Below are positions 54,451 through 63,486 of a DNA stretch of 64,000 nucleotides, piece after piece. This stretch comes from Methylocystis sp. L43 (GTDB lineage: Bacteria; Pseudomonadota; Alphaproteobacteria; Rhizobiales; Beijerinckiaceae): contig NZ_JADNRA010000020.1 in the NCBI RefSeq assembly GCF_015709525.1, forward strand, positions 42,344-106,343, given 5' to 3'. Positions within the stretch are counted from its first letter, which is position 1. The number at the start of each line of letters is the position of its first letter. The position numbers and the translations under genes were made by a program. The notes beneath the pieces are model-generated. The model saw only the letters and a program-made list of their open reading frames with translations, had not been told where the DNA came from and ran no database searches.

Positions 54451-55722
54451 TTACGTAGAGCCGCCGAAGCAGTCGGCCGCCTCGCTGATCGCGTCATAGA
54501 CGAGATCGAGTTCGGCCGCCTCGACGCAGTATGGCGGAAAGACATAGATCGTCGGGCCGAGCGGACGCATCAGAAGTCCGCGCGCGTTGAAGAAGCGCAT
54601 GAGATCGAGCGCGATCGTCGCCAGATAGCCGCCCTGCACGATATTGAGATCGAGCGCCGTGACGATTCCGAGCTGGCGGACGTTAGAGAAGCGCGCATCG
54701 GACGCAAAGCGCGCAAGCCGCGTCGCCTGCATGTCGCACAGCGCCGCGACGCGGGCGGCGGGTTCGCCCGTCGCCCAGACGTCGAGATTGGCGAGCGCCG
54801 CGGCGCAGGCGATCGGATTGGCGGTGTAGGAGCTCGAATGAAAAAAAGCGCGCGCGCGCTCCGGCGATAGATGCGCCTCGAAAATTTCGCGTTTGCACAT
54901 GGTGACGGCAAGCGGCAGCGCGCCGCCGGTGAGGCCCTTGGCGTAGCAGGCGATGTCCGGAACGACGCCCGCCTGCTCGCAGGCGAAGAGCGTTCCCGTG
55001 CGGCCGAAGCCGGTCATCACCTCATCGGCGATGAACAGCACGCCGTGTTGCGCGCAGATGCGCTGCATCTCCGCGAGCGTATCGGCGCCGTAGAAGAGCA
55101 TGCCGCCCGCGCCAAGAATGAGCGGCTCGACCAGCAGGGCGGCGGGTCGGTCGCGGCAGGCGCGCTCCAGCGCGTCGAGCGTCTCCTGCTCGCGCCCGCG
55201 CGAGGGGAAGGGAATGCGCGAGACCTCATAGAGCAGCGGCTCGTAAGGCGCATTGAAGGGTGATCGCGCGCCGACGGACATCGTGCCGATCGTATCGCCG
55301 TGATAGCCGTGTTCGAGCGCGACGATGCGCGTGCGCGCTTCGCCGCGATTGCGCCAGAAGCCGAGCGCCATCTTGATCGCCACTTCGACGCAGGTGGAGC
55401 CGCTATCGGAATAGAACACGTAGTCGAGTCCCGGCGGCGTCAGCGCCACAAGGCGCCGCGCCAGCGCTTCCGCCGGCTCATGGGTGAAGCCGGCGAAAAT
55501 GATCTGGTCGAGTCGCTCTGTTTCGTCGCGGATCGCCTGCATGATGGCCGGGTGGCGGTGGCCGTGCGTAATGACCCACCAGGATGAAATGGCGTCGAGA
55601 AAGCGCTTACCGTCTTCGGCTTCAAGCCAGGCGCCTTCGGCGCGCGCGATCTTGAAGGCGCCTGGCTGCAACGCATGCTGCGTAAACGGCCGCCAGACCG
55701 GAGAGTCAGTGACGACGCTCAT
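54451..55722 (-). CDS. bioA: Adenosylmethionine-8-amino-7-oxononanoate aminotransferase
   Basis: A 423-aa class III PLP aminotransferase that makes 7,8-diaminopelargonic acid using S-adenosylmethionine as amino donor. Typical pieces are WRPFTQHALQP at the start, AISSWWVITHGHRHPAI and YSDSGSTCVEVAIKMAL, with DEVMTGFGRTGTLFACE and the PLP lysine in CYAKGLTGGALPLAVT. Length is normal. It overlaps bioD by 4 nt and is the last gene of the bioF-bioD-bioA run. bioB is not in this window. Confidence 0.94.
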   Translation of the reverse strand: MSVVTDSPVWRPFTQHALQPGAFKIARAEGAWLEAEDGKRFLDAISSWWVITHGHRHPAIMQAIRDETERLDQIIFAGFTHEPAEALARRLVALTPPGLDYVFYSDSGSTCVEVAIKMALGFWRNRGEARTRIVALEHGYHGDTIGTMSVGARSPFNAPYEPLLYEVSRIPFPSRGREQETLDALERACRDRPAALLVEPLILGAGGMLFYGADTLAEMQRICAQHGVLFIADEVMTGFGRTGTLFACEQAGVVPDIACYAKGLTGGALPLAVTMCKREIFEAHLSPERARAFFHSSSYTANPIACAAALANLDVWATGEPAARVAALCDMQATRLARFASDARFSNVRQLGIVTALDLNIVQGGYLATIALDLMRFFNARGLLMRPLGPTIYVFPPYCVEAAELDLVYDAISEAADCFGGST

Positions 55723-56354
55723 GCGTCGCTCCCGAAAGCGTCGCGCGCGATCGCGGCGCTAAACGCCGCGCCGAGCGTTTTTTTATTCAGAGGATCGAGC
55801 TTCGGCAGTCGGCCAAGAATGCGCGCGCCGCCGATCGTCTCGATCGAATGTTGCGCATCGGCGTCGGCGTCGCCGACGAAAATAATTCCGGTGATCGAGA
55901 TTCCGCGTCGGCGCAAGGCTTCGAGCGTGAGCAGGCTGTGATTGATCGTGCCAAGGCGCGTGCGCGCGACGAGTATGACCGGCAAGCGCCAGCGTTCGAG
56001 CACATCGATGGTCAATGCGCGGTCGCTGAGCGGCGTCAGCACGCCGCCGGCCGTCTCTATGATCAGAGGACCGTCGCATGGCGGGGGATTCAGCGCGGCG
56101 GCGTCGATTTCGACACACTCGTCGCGCGCGGCAAGATGCGGCGAGGCCGGTCGACGCAGCCGCCAGGCTTCTGGGAAAATACGGTCAACCGGCGCGCCCG
56201 AAAGCCGCGCGACGATCTGCGAGTCCGTCTCGCCATCGAGGCCCGACTGCACCGGCTTCCAGTAATAGGCGTTGAGTGCGCCGACGAGCGCGGCGGAGAC
56301 GACAGTCTTGCCGACGTCCGTATCGGTTCCCACGATCACGAAGCGGCGGTTCAT
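55719..56354 (-). CDS. bioD: Dethiobiotin synthetase
   Basis: A 211-aa ATP-dependent carboxylase that closes the ureido ring of dethiobiotin. The P-loop VGTDTDVGKTVVSAAL opens the protein and LIIETAGGVLTPLSDRALTIDV provides the conserved middle motif. It is slightly shorter than E. coli BioD but complete. It overlaps bioA and bioF by 4 nt each. Confidence 0.93.
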   Translation of the reverse strand: MNRRFVIVGTDTDVGKTVVSAALVGALNAYYWKPVQSGLDGETDSQIVARLSGAPVDRIFPEAWRLRRPASPHLAARDECVEIDAAALNPPPCDGPLIIETAGGVLTPLSDRALTIDVLERWRLPVILVARTRLGTINHSLLTLEALRRRGISITGIIFVGDADADAQHSIETIGGARILGRLPKLDPLNKKTLGAAFSAAIARDAFGSDA

Positions 56355-57484
56355 GGTTCGAGCCTCGCGAGTTCTGCTTCAAGATGCGCGATCATGCGCG
56401 CGACGTCATCTTTGCTCGTATTAAGCGTCAGCGCGATGCGCAAGCGAGCGGAGCCGTCCGGCACGGTCGGCGGACGAATGGCGCGAATGTCATAGCCATG
56501 CGCCTGCATGCGCGACGCCAGCGTCGTCGCGCGGATATCGCCCCCGACGACGATCGGTTGAATCTGGGAGCCTGAAGGTTCGATCGCGCAGAGCCGCCGC
56601 AGCTCGGCGCCGGCGAAATCGATGCGCGACATCAGTTCGGCGCGCCGATCGTCGGCCGCTTCGATGATCTTGAGCGCGGCGCGCACGCAAGCGGCGATAA
56701 CGGGCGACGGCGCGGTCGCAAAGATAAAGGACCGGCAGCGGTTGATCATGAAGTCGCGCAGGACCCGCGGCAAACAGAGCAGACCGCCCGCGACTCCCAT
56801 CGCCTTACCGCATGTATGCAAAGTGACGACGTTCTCCGCGCCTTCAAAACGCGCGGCGAGTCCGCGGCCGCCAGGGCCATAGACGCCCGTCGCATGCGCT
56901 TCGTCGATCAGCAGAAAGGCGTCGTTCCTCGCGGCGAGCGCATAGAGATCATCGAGCGGCGCCTTGTCGCCGTCCATGCTGTAAAGACTTTCCACGACGA
57001 TCCAGATTCGCCCGCCTCCGCCCTTTCCCCGCCAAACGCGGATCGCGGCCTCGGCGGCGCCGACGTCGTTATGAGGGAATTTCGCATTCGGCGCGCGCGC
57101 CAATCGCATGCCCTCATGAGCGCTGGCGTGCGCGAGCGCGTCATAGAGAATGAGATCGTCACGCTGCGGCGCCGTGGAAAGCAGCGCTTCGTTGGCGGTA
57201 AAGCCGCCACTGAAATACAGCGCGCTTTCCGCACCAAAAAAGCGCGCCGCGTCCTCTTCCAGCGCTTCATGCTCCGGATGATTGCCGCGCAACAGCCGCG
57301 AACCGCCGGCGCCCACGGGAACGCCGCGCGCGAGCGCCGCCGTCACGGCCGCGGCGAGTTCCTGCGACTCGGCGAAAGCCAGATAGTCATTCGACGCGAA
57401 ATCCAGTCCGGCGCGCGAAGCGAGCGCGCGCAGCCTGCCGCGCGCGGCGAGGCTCGCAAGATCTTGCGCGTAGCGCTCAAGCAT
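56351..57484 (-). CDS. bioF: 8-amino-7-oxononanoate synthase
   Basis: A 377-aa PLP enzyme of the alpha-oxoamine synthase family which condenses pimeloyl-thioester with alanine. Recognised by FASNDYLAFAESQEL near the N-terminus, GSRLLRGNHPEHEALEE, the Asp motif LLIDEAHATGVYGPGGRG, and the PLP lysine in VVTLHTCGKAMGVAGG. It begins 17 nt after the stop of the zinc-finger/HTH gene on the same strand, which makes that small gene the first of the biotin operon. Confidence 0.93.
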   Translation of the reverse strand: MLERYAQDLASLAARGRLRALASRAGLDFASNDYLAFAESQELAAAVTAALARGVPVGAGGSRLLRGNHPEHEALEEDAARFFGAESALYFSGGFTANEALLSTAPQRDDLILYDALAHASAHEGMRLARAPNAKFPHNDVGAAEAAIRVWRGKGGGGRIWIVVESLYSMDGDKAPLDDLYALAARNDAFLLIDEAHATGVYGPGGRGLAARFEGAENVVTLHTCGKAMGVAGGLLCLPRVLRDFMINRCRSFIFATAPSPVIAACVRAALKIIEAADDRRAELMSRIDFAGAELRRLCAIEPSGSQIQPIVVGGDIRATTLASRMQAHGYDIRAIRPPTVPDGSARLRIALTLNTSKDDVARMIAHLEAELARLEP

Positions 57485-57501
57485 GGAAGATCGACGCTCG
57501 A

Positions 57502-57846
57502 TCAGGAGAAACGCTCCCAGGCGGCCTGGCGGGAAACGCCCAGGACCTTGCCGATCGCGGTCCAGCTCACCTCGCGTTTGCGAAGCGCCGCGACTTGCGC
57601 GTGGATGAGTGAATGCAGCGCCGCCACGCTGGCCTCGCTCGCCTTGATCGAGGTCAGCAGCTGCTCGTCGGTGAGATCGTCCCAGCTTTTGAACGGCGAA
57701 GGCGCGGCGTCAAGAATCGTGTTGCAGACGCCGACGCAATCTTCGCAAATATAGCCTCCGGCAGCGCCGCCGATGAGCCGCGACACCTGCGTCTCCGACT
57801 TCTTGCAGAATGAGCAGCGTAGCTTACGTTTGGCGATGGCCAGCAT
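57502..57846 (-). CDS. ClpX-type zinc finger/HTH protein, first gene of bio operon
   Basis: A 114-aa protein. The N-terminal part is a ClpX-like C4 zinc finger with Cys11, Cys14, Cys34 and Cys37 (LRCSFCKKS and [10 protein letters not shown]). The rest lacks any ATPase domain; a helical linker leads into a short C-terminal helix-turn-helix-like segment, [23 protein letters not shown] (91-113). It could be a small DNA-binding regulator with a zinc-finger dimerisation module. The stop lies 17 nt before bioF, so it is co-transcribed with bioFDA. ATG 57846 follows GAGAGCTGTC; the frame continues upstream to 57915 but there it would overlap two palindromes that look like operators. Role in biotin control is an inference from position. 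Confidence 0.72.
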   Translation of the reverse strand: MLAIAKRKLRCSFCKKSETQVSRLIGGAAGGYICEDCVGVCNTILDAAPSPFKSWDDLTDEQLLTSIKASEASVAALHSLIHAQVAALRKREVSWTAIGKVLGVSRQAAWERFS

Positions 57847-57876
57847 GACAGCTCTCGCATGTCCAGGGCGATCGGA

Positions 57877-57928
57877 TGTCAAGCCGATCTTGACAGCCCG
57901 CAAGACCACCGTCAAGTCATCCTTGACA
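57877..57928. promoter_or_regulatory. Twin palindromes TGTCAAG-N5-CTTGACA, candidate operators
   Basis: TGTCAAG-CCGAT-CTTGACA at 57877-57895 is a perfect 7-bp-arm palindrome. A second, CGTCAAG-TCATC-CTTGACA at 57910-57928, has the same spacer length and one arm mismatch. Their starts are exactly 33 bp apart, about three helical turns. The first ends 30 bp upstream of the start codon of the zinc-finger/HTH gene; the pair also lies upstream of the divergent methyltransferase gene at 57999. Two equal operators on one face of the helix strongly suggest cooperative dimer binding. They do not resemble the BioR box (TTATNNATAA-like). Confidence 0.6.
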
Positions 57929-57998
57929 AGGGCGCACTTGAAACGAGCGCCCGCAACCGCGATCTAAAGAGAAGCGTTTTCCACCGATAGGAGCCGCA

Positions 57999-58484
57999 AT
58001 GAACGCGCAGCTCGGCGCAAATGCATCTCCCTCCCGCATTCCGTGGCCGCCGATCCTGATGGCGATGACGCTCGCCGCCGGGCTGGCGCTCGACGCCGCG
58101 ACAGGGGCTTCGCTGATCGATCGCGCCTCTTCTTCTATCACTCAGGTCGCGGGCGCAGCCATTGTCGTCCTCGCGCTGGCCAATGACGTCTGGTGCTTTC
58201 GCATCCTCTCTCGCCATCAAACGACGATCATGCCGCATCGCGCCGCGTCCTTTCTCGTGACCGAGGGGCCGTTCGGCTTTTCGCGCAATCCGATCTATGT
58301 CTCGCACGTGGCCCTGATCTTTGGCCTCGGTCTGTTCCTCGGCTCGCCGTTTACGCTGTTGTTAACGCCTGTTCTTGCTTTTGGACTGACGAAGCTGGCG
58401 ATCGAGCCCGAGGAGCGGCATCTTCTTGGCAAATTTGGCGATGACTATCGGTCCTATATGGCGCGCACGCGGCGGTGGCTTTAA
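57999..58484 (+). CDS. Isoprenylcysteine carboxyl methyltransferase-like membrane protein
   Basis: A 161-aa integral membrane protein with about four TM helices, of the ICMT/PEMT-like family. The C-terminal region has GPFGFSRNPIYVSHVALIFGLGL, the usual GPY-x-RNP-x-Y region that binds SAM, and ends with EERHLLGKFGDDYRSYMARTRRWL, also a family mark. Bacterial members methylate unknown membrane substrates; true isoprenylcysteine substrates are not expected. AGGAG precedes the ATG. It is followed 20 nt later by copA, so both may be in one operon. Confidence 0.82.
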   Translation: MNAQLGANASPSRIPWPPILMAMTLAAGLALDAATGASLIDRASSSITQVAGAAIVVLALANDVWCFRILSRHQTTIMPHRAASFLVTEGPFGFSRNPIYVSHVALIFGLGLFLGSPFTLLLTPVLAFGLTKLAIEPEERHLLGKFGDDYRSYMARTRRWL

Positions 58485-58504
58485 ACTGACGCATTGAGGG
58501 CGTT

Positions 58505-61276
58505 GTGAATGAGGCGGCAAATATGAACGCTCAAACTCCGTTACCGGGCGGCGAACGCATCGACTTCACCGTGCGGGGCATGACCTGCGCCTCCTGCGTG
58601 TCGCATGTCGAAAAAGCGCTCGCGCATACGCCCGGCGTTAACGCCGCCAGCGTCAATCTCGCGACTGAACGGGCGGAGGTTTCTCTGGCGCCGGGGGCGA
58701 GTCTCACGCAACTGGTAAAGTCGGTCTCGGACGCGGGCTACGAGGCGGTCGTCGAGACGATCGAGATTGGCGTCGGCGGCATGACCTGCGCCTCCTGCGT
58801 CTCGCATGTCGAAAAGGCGCTCAGCGCCGTTCCAGGCGTGATGGAAGCGAAAGTCAATCTCGCGACCGAACGCGCCACCGTGCGCGCGCTCGCCGGGCCT
58901 GGCCTGACAGACCGCCTGCGCCGGGCGATTTCACAGGCCGGCTATGAGCCGCGCGCGATCGAAACCGATTCCGGCGGCGCCGATCGCGAGAGGCTGCGAC
59001 GTGAGGAAGAGATGCGCGCACTGCGCTTCCGCCTCATCGTCGCCGCGACTCTGACGGCGCCGATCTTCGCGGTCGAAATGGGCGGGCATCTGATCCCCGC
59101 CGTCCATCACTGGACGATGGGCGTGATCGGTGAGGCGAGGATCCGCGAGATTTCCTTCCTGCTCGCCAGCGTCGTGCTGTTTGGACCGGGCCTGGTTTTC
59201 TTCCTCAAGGGGATTCCGTCGCTGTTGCGGCGCCAGCCCGACATGAACGCCCTTGTCGCCACGGGCACGCTCAGCGCCTATCTCTATTCCGTCGTCGCGA
59301 CCTTTGCGCCCCATCTGCTGCCGGCCGGCTCGGTGCATGTCTATTACGAAGCGTCGGTCGTCATCGTCACCCTCATCCTGTTCGGCCGCTATCTCGAGGC
59401 GCGCGCCAAGGGCCGCACCTCGGAGGCGATCCGGGCGCTGGCGCGGCTTCAGCCAAAGACCGCCCGCGTCGAGCGCGACGGCGCGACCGTCGACGTCGAT
59501 ATCGATGACGTGCGCGTCGGCGATATCGTGCTGGTGCGGCCGGGCGAGCGCATTCCGACGGACGGCGTCGTCACGCAGGGCTCGTCCCATGTCGATGAGT
59601 CGATGGTCACAGGCGAGCCGACGCCGGTTGCAAAGAGGACGGGCGCCGCCGTCACCGGCGCGACCGTCAACGGCTCCGGCGCATTCTCGTTTCGCGCCAC
59701 CCGCGTCGGCGCCGATACGACCCTCGCCGGCATCATCCGCATGGTCGAGCAGGCGCAGGGCGCCAAGCTGCCGATTCAGGCGATGGTCGACCGCGTCACC
59801 GCCGTCTTCGTCCCGGCCGTTTTCGCCGTCGCGGCGCTGACCTTCGTCGTCTGGATGCTGATCGGTCCGGAGCCGCGACTGACGTATGCGCTGGTCAATG
59901 CGGTCGCCGTGCTCATCATCGCCTGCCCCTGCGCCATGGGGCTGGCGACGCCAGCGGCGATCATGACCGGCACCGGCCGGGCGGCGGAGCTCGGCGTGCT
60001 GTTTCGCAAGGGCGAAGCCCTGCAGACGCTGCGGGATGTGACCCTCATCGCCTTCGACAAGACCGGCACGCTGACTTATGGCAAGCCGCGCCTGACCGAT
60101 CTCGTCGCGACGCCCGGCAAGAACGAGAATGAGCTTCTGCGGCTTGCCGCGAGCGTCGAGGCGCAGTCGGAACATCCCGTCGGCGCGGCCCTGGTCGCCG
60201 CCGCCAAGGCCGCTGACCTTTCGCTTTCGACTTGCGCCGATTTCAAATCGATCGCCGGCATGGGGGTCACGGGACTCGTCGACCGAAAGACCATCGCCAT
60301 TGGCGCCGAGCGCTTCATGGCGTCGCTCGGCCTCGACGCTTCGCCTTTCGCGCAGGACGCCCAGAGGCTCGCCGAGGAAGGCAAGACGCCGCTTTACGTC
60401 GCGGTCGACGGGAAGCTTGGCGCCATTCTCTCCGTCGCCGACGATCTGAAGCCGACGAGCCGCGCCGCGATCGACGCGATCCATTCGCTCGGCGTGAAAA
60501 CCGCGATGATCACCGGCGACGACGCGCGCACGGCGAAGGCCATCGCCGCGAGACTAGGAATTGACGAGGTCGTCGCCGGCGTCCTTCCTGATGGGAAGGT
60601 CGCGACGCTCGAGCGCCTGCGCGAGACCAACAGGATCGCCTTCGTCGGCGACGGCGTCAATGACGCGCCGGCGCTCGCCGCCGCCGACGCGGGGATCGCC
60701 ATTGGCACGGGAACCGACATCGCGATCGAAGCCGCCGACGTCGTGCTGATGTCGGGCGATCTCGCCAAGGTGCCGGCGGCGCTCGCGATCTCGCGCGCGA
60801 CGATGCGCAACATCCAGCAGAATCTGTTCTGGGCGTTCGGCTATAATGTCGTGCTCATACCGGTCGCGGCGGGCGCGCTCTATCCCGTCAACGGCATGCT
60901 GCTCTCGCCAATGTTCGGCGCGGCGGCCATGGCGCTGTCGAGCGTTTTCGTGCTGACCAATGCGTTGCGCCTGCGCCGCTTCAAGGCTCCGGTTATCGCA
61001 AGCGCCGATGCCGGCGCGGAGGCGGCGCCGGTCGAAACGGAAGCGACGGAAAAAGACTTTAAGGAGGAAGCAATGACGACATTCAATGTGCAAGACATGA
61101 CCTGCAATATGTGCGTGAAACATGTCACCAAGGCGGTGCAGGCCGTCGAGCCGAACGCCGACGTCAAGGTCGATCTCGCCACCGGCAAAGTCGACGTGAC
61201 GCCCGCGCCGAAAGACGCGCAGGCGCTCGCCAAGGCGATCAGCGAAGCGGGTTACCCGGCGCAGGTCGCCGCGTGA
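58505..61276 (+). CDS. copA: Cu(I)-exporting P1B-type ATPase with C-terminal HMA domain
   Basis: A 923-aa copper exporter. Two N-terminal HMA domains each hold [15 protein letters not shown] (about residues 21-35 and 93-107). Core features: TGE loop (VTGEPTP), CPC metal site in [13 protein letters not shown], phosphorylated Asp in [12 protein letters not shown], and [13 protein letters not shown]7/TM8 have the YN and [15 protein letters not shown] signatures of Cu(I) pumps. Unusually, a third HMA domain follows the last TM helix ([15 protein letters not shown], residues about 864-878), separated by an acidic linker containing [11 protein letters not shown]. Within that linker DNA lies AAGGAGG-AAGCA-ATG (61061-61075), see the nested entry. 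Start is GTG 58505; ATG 58523 is the alternative. Confidence 0.93.
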   Translation: MNEAANMNAQTPLPGGERIDFTVRGMTCASCVSHVEKALAHTPGVNAASVNLATERAEVSLAPGASLTQLVKSVSDAGYEAVVETIEIGVGGMTCASCVSHVEKALSAVPGVMEAKVNLATERATVRALAGPGLTDRLRRAISQAGYEPRAIETDSGGADRERLRREEEMRALRFRLIVAATLTAPIFAVEMGGHLIPAVHHWTMGVIGEARIREISFLLASVVLFGPGLVFFLKGIPSLLRRQPDMNALVATGTLSAYLYSVVATFAPHLLPAGSVHVYYEASVVIVTLILFGRYLEARAKGRTSEAIRALARLQPKTARVERDGATVDVDIDDVRVGDIVLVRPGERIPTDGVVTQGSSHVDESMVTGEPTPVAKRTGAAVTGATVNGSGAFSFRATRVGADTTLAGIIRMVEQAQGAKLPIQAMVDRVTAVFVPAVFAVAALTFVVWMLIGPEPRLTYALVNAVAVLIIACPCAMGLATPAAIMTGTGRAAELGVLFRKGEALQTLRDVTLIAFDKTGTLTYGKPRLTDLVATPGKNENELLRLAASVEAQSEHPVGAALVAAAKAADLSLSTCADFKSIAGMGVTGLVDRKTIAIGAERFMASLGLDASPFAQDAQRLAEEGKTPLYVAVDGKLGAILSVADDLKPTSRAAIDAIHSLGVKTAMITGDDARTAKAIAARLGIDEVVAGVLPDGKVATLERLRETNRIAFVGDGVNDAPALAAADAGIAIGTGTDIAIEAADVVLMSGDLAKVPAALAISRATMRNIQQNLFWAFGYNVVLIPVAAGALYPVNGMLLSPMFGAAAMALSSVFVLTNALRLRRFKAPVIASADAGAEAAPVETEATEKDFKEEAMTTFNVQDMTCNMCVKHVTKAVQAVEPNADVKVDLATGKVDVTPAPKDAQALAKAISEAGYPAQVAA
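61073..61276 (+). CDS. Nested CopZ-like copper chaperone, internal start within copA
   Basis: An in-frame ATG at 61073, five bases after a perfect AAGGAGG (61061-61067), could start a free 67-aa protein identical to the C-terminal HMA domain of CopA. It begins [18 protein letters not shown], the size and fold of the soluble copper chaperone CopZ. This start would give a cytosolic chaperone from the same transcript and frame as the ATPase, analogous in outcome to the E. coli copA frameshift product. Alternatively a separate copZ lost its stop codon boundary with copA and became fused, keeping its old ribosome binding site. Translation from the internal start is not proven. Confidence 0.5.
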   Translation: MTTFNVQDMTCNMCVKHVTKAVQAVEPNADVKVDLATGKVDVTPAPKDAQALAKAISEAGYPAQVAA

Positions 61277-61319
61277 GGCGGCGCGCGCTTTCCATGATGA
61301 ATCCCGGCGGGAGCGCGCG

Positions 61320-62207
61320 ATGACGCCTGCGACGACGCGCTCGCTCACCGGAAAGACGCTCTTCATCACCGGCGCGAGCCGAGGAATCGGACTCGCCATC
61401 GCGATGCGCGCCGCGCGCGACGGCGCGAATGTCGTCGTCGCGGCGAAGAGCATCACCGAAAACCCGAGAATTCCAGGCACGATCTACACGGCGGCGGCAG
61501 AGATCGAAGCGGCGGGCGGACAGGCGCTCGCCGTGCCCTGCGACATTCGCTTCGAGGATCAGGTGGAAGCGGCGGTCGGTCAGGCCGCGTCCTGCTTCGG
61601 TGGGATCGACATCCTGGTCAACAACGCCAGCGCCATTGATCTGCGCGGAATCGATACGCTCGAGATGAAGCGCTTCGATCTGATGCAGCAGATCAATGGT
61701 CGCGGGACCTATCTGTGCTGCAAGGCGGCGCTGCCGCATCTGCGCAAATCCGCCAATCCGCACATCCTGACGCTGTCGCCGCCGCTGGATTTGAACCCGA
61801 AGTGGTTTTCGCCCAACCTCGCCTACACAATGTCGAAATATGGGATGAGCCTTGTGACGCTCGGCCTCGCACGGGACCTCGCCGCCGACGGCGTCGCGGC
61901 GAATTCGCTCTGGCCGGAGACCGCGATCGCGACGGCCGCCGTCGGCAATCTTCTCGGAGGCGACGAACTGCTGCGCCGGTCTCGAAAGCCCGAGATCGTC
62001 GCGGACGCGGCGCACGCCATTCTCATTCGTCCCGCAAAGAGCTGCAGCGGCAATTTCTTCATCGACGTTCGCGTTCTGGCGGAAGAAGGCATGACCGACT
62101 TCTCGACCTACGCCGTCGATCCGAGGGTCGACGCCGTGCTCGACTTTTTCCTCGACGCGCCGATCTCCGCCAAGGTGACGAAAACGTCGTTTCACCTTGG
62201 GAAATAG
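61320..62207 (+). CDS. SDR-family oxidoreductase (HSDL2-like)
   Basis: A 295-aa short-chain dehydrogenase/reductase. The NAD(P)-binding motif is TLFITGASRGIGLAIA near residue 14, NNASAI follows the dinucleotide fold, and the active-site Tyr/Lys are in AYTMSKYGMS. The Ser of the catalytic triad would be in ILTLSPPLDLN. The segment AAKSITENPRIPGTIYTAAAEIEAAGG and the C-terminal extension resemble the hydroxysteroid dehydrogenase-like 2 subgroup, whose bacterial substrate is not known. GGGAG precedes the ATG. It ends 2 nt before the 3' end of the convergent rcnA gene. Confidence 0.85.
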   Translation: MTPATTRSLTGKTLFITGASRGIGLAIAMRAARDGANVVVAAKSITENPRIPGTIYTAAAEIEAAGGQALAVPCDIRFEDQVEAAVGQAASCFGGIDILVNNASAIDLRGIDTLEMKRFDLMQQINGRGTYLCCKAALPHLRKSANPHILTLSPPLDLNPKWFSPNLAYTMSKYGMSLVTLGLARDLAADGVAANSLWPETAIATAAVGNLLGGDELLRRSRKPEIVADAAHAILIRPAKSCSGNFFIDVRVLAEEGMTDFSTYAVDPRVDAVLDFFLDAPISAKVTKTSFHLGK

Positions 62208-62209
62208 CC

Positions 62210-63166
62210 TTACGCCAGCGCGGCTGCGCCGGTAGCGATCGTATAGGCGCCGACGGCGGCGACGATCGCGCCGGAAAAATAGGGCGCCCGGGCAGCCAGC
62301 GCTTCGAATCCGGGCCAGCGCGACGCGGCGTGACGCATGCCGAGCGCCGCCGCCACCCCGACAAGCACGAGAGTCAGCGCCAGCCCGATGCTGAAGCAGA
62401 GCACCAGCAGCGCGCCGAGTCCGATGCGGCCGACCTGCAGGCAAAGCAGCAGAACGGTGATCGATGCGGGACAGGGGATGAGCCCGCCCGTCAGGCCGAA
62501 GAGAATGATCTGTCCGGTCGTGACATGGCGACTGGCGAAGCGCCGCTCGATATCGAGCGCATGTTCGCGCTCATGCGCGTCAGCGTAAACGGTGGGATCA
62601 ACGTCGAGGAGCGCGCTCTCGAATTCCTCTTCCTGATGGCTATGCGGCACGCCGCCGTCATGGGCGTGAACATTGCCGTGGCCATGCCCGTGAACATGCG
62701 CGTTGACGTGCTCGTGAACATGCCCGTTAACATGCGCGCTGTCGTGCGTGTGGCCATGCGCGACGCTTGCGCCGGACTGTCCGGCGTCATGCGCAGGTGC
62801 CGTTAAGGCGCCTTTGGCGCCGATATCGCGCCAGCTTCGCCAAGTCATCCAAAGCGCGACGGCGATGATCAACACGCCAGAGACAATCTGCAGATAGGGT
62901 TCGTTCGCTTCGACGTTCAGTTGCGCGCCGAGATAAAGCCCGGTCAGCGCCACGGCCCAGACGATCGCCGTATGGGAAATCGTCGCCGCGAGCCCGAGCA
63001 GCACCGCTTGCGCCACGGTGCCGCGGACCGCGACGATGAAGGCAGCCATCATCGTCTTCGAATGGCCCGGTTCGAGTCCGTGCAGCGCGCCCAAAACCAC
63101 AGCGCTCGGCGCAAAAATCCAGGCGTTCGCCGCGCCGGCGCGGAAGACTTCGGAGAGATCTGACAT
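62210..63166 (-). CDS. rcnA: RcnA-type nickel/cobalt efflux protein
   Basis: A 318-aa membrane protein of the NicO/RcnA family. The first helices carry the metal-binding motif LGALHGLEPGHSKTMMAAF, and the second half has GLTGGLIPCPASITVLLLCLQ. A long cytoplasmic loop (about residues 129-180) is extremely rich in His in tandem units such as VNGHVHEH, VNAHVHGHG and NVHAHD; such loops buffer Ni2+ or Co2+ in RcnA. It exports excess nickel and cobalt. It is the second NicO-type gene in the window. No RcnR-like repressor gene is adjacent. Confidence 0.88.
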   Translation of the reverse strand: MSDLSEVFRAGAANAWIFAPSAVVLGALHGLEPGHSKTMMAAFIVAVRGTVAQAVLLGLAATISHTAIVWAVALTGLYLGAQLNVEANEPYLQIVSGVLIIAVALWMTWRSWRDIGAKGALTAPAHDAGQSGASVAHGHTHDSAHVNGHVHEHVNAHVHGHGHGNVHAHDGGVPHSHQEEEFESALLDVDPTVYADAHEREHALDIERRFASRHVTTGQIILFGLTGGLIPCPASITVLLLCLQVGRIGLGALLVLCFSIGLALTLVLVGVAAALGMRHAASRWPGFEALAARAPYFSGAIVAAVGAYTIATGAAALA

Positions 63167-63486
63167 CCTGCTCGCCGTGGGCTCCTCAGGCGCAAGCCCG
63201 AGGCGATGGAAGAGGCGCGGCCCCTTGGCGGCGCTCGAATGCTCCGCCGGTCACGAGGCAGCCTTAACCCCATATTTTATAGTGAGCGTCGCTTGATGAA
63301 ACAAGCGCCAGTAGAAACAGAGAAATAGAAGCAGCACCGCGCCAAGGGCGCGAAGCGTCGCCGCGCTGGCGCCTGCTGACGCATGTGGAAGATCGGCGAA
63401 AGCCTGCGCGCCAAAGAGCGCCTGCGCGCCGAAGACCTTCAAAGCGGCGCTTTGTTTCAGCGACGCCCGCGCATCGCGTGGGATTG

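Noticed and set aside
58931..60484. 517-aa open frame on the minus strand
   Set aside because: Antisense to copA; composition typical of a shadow frame.
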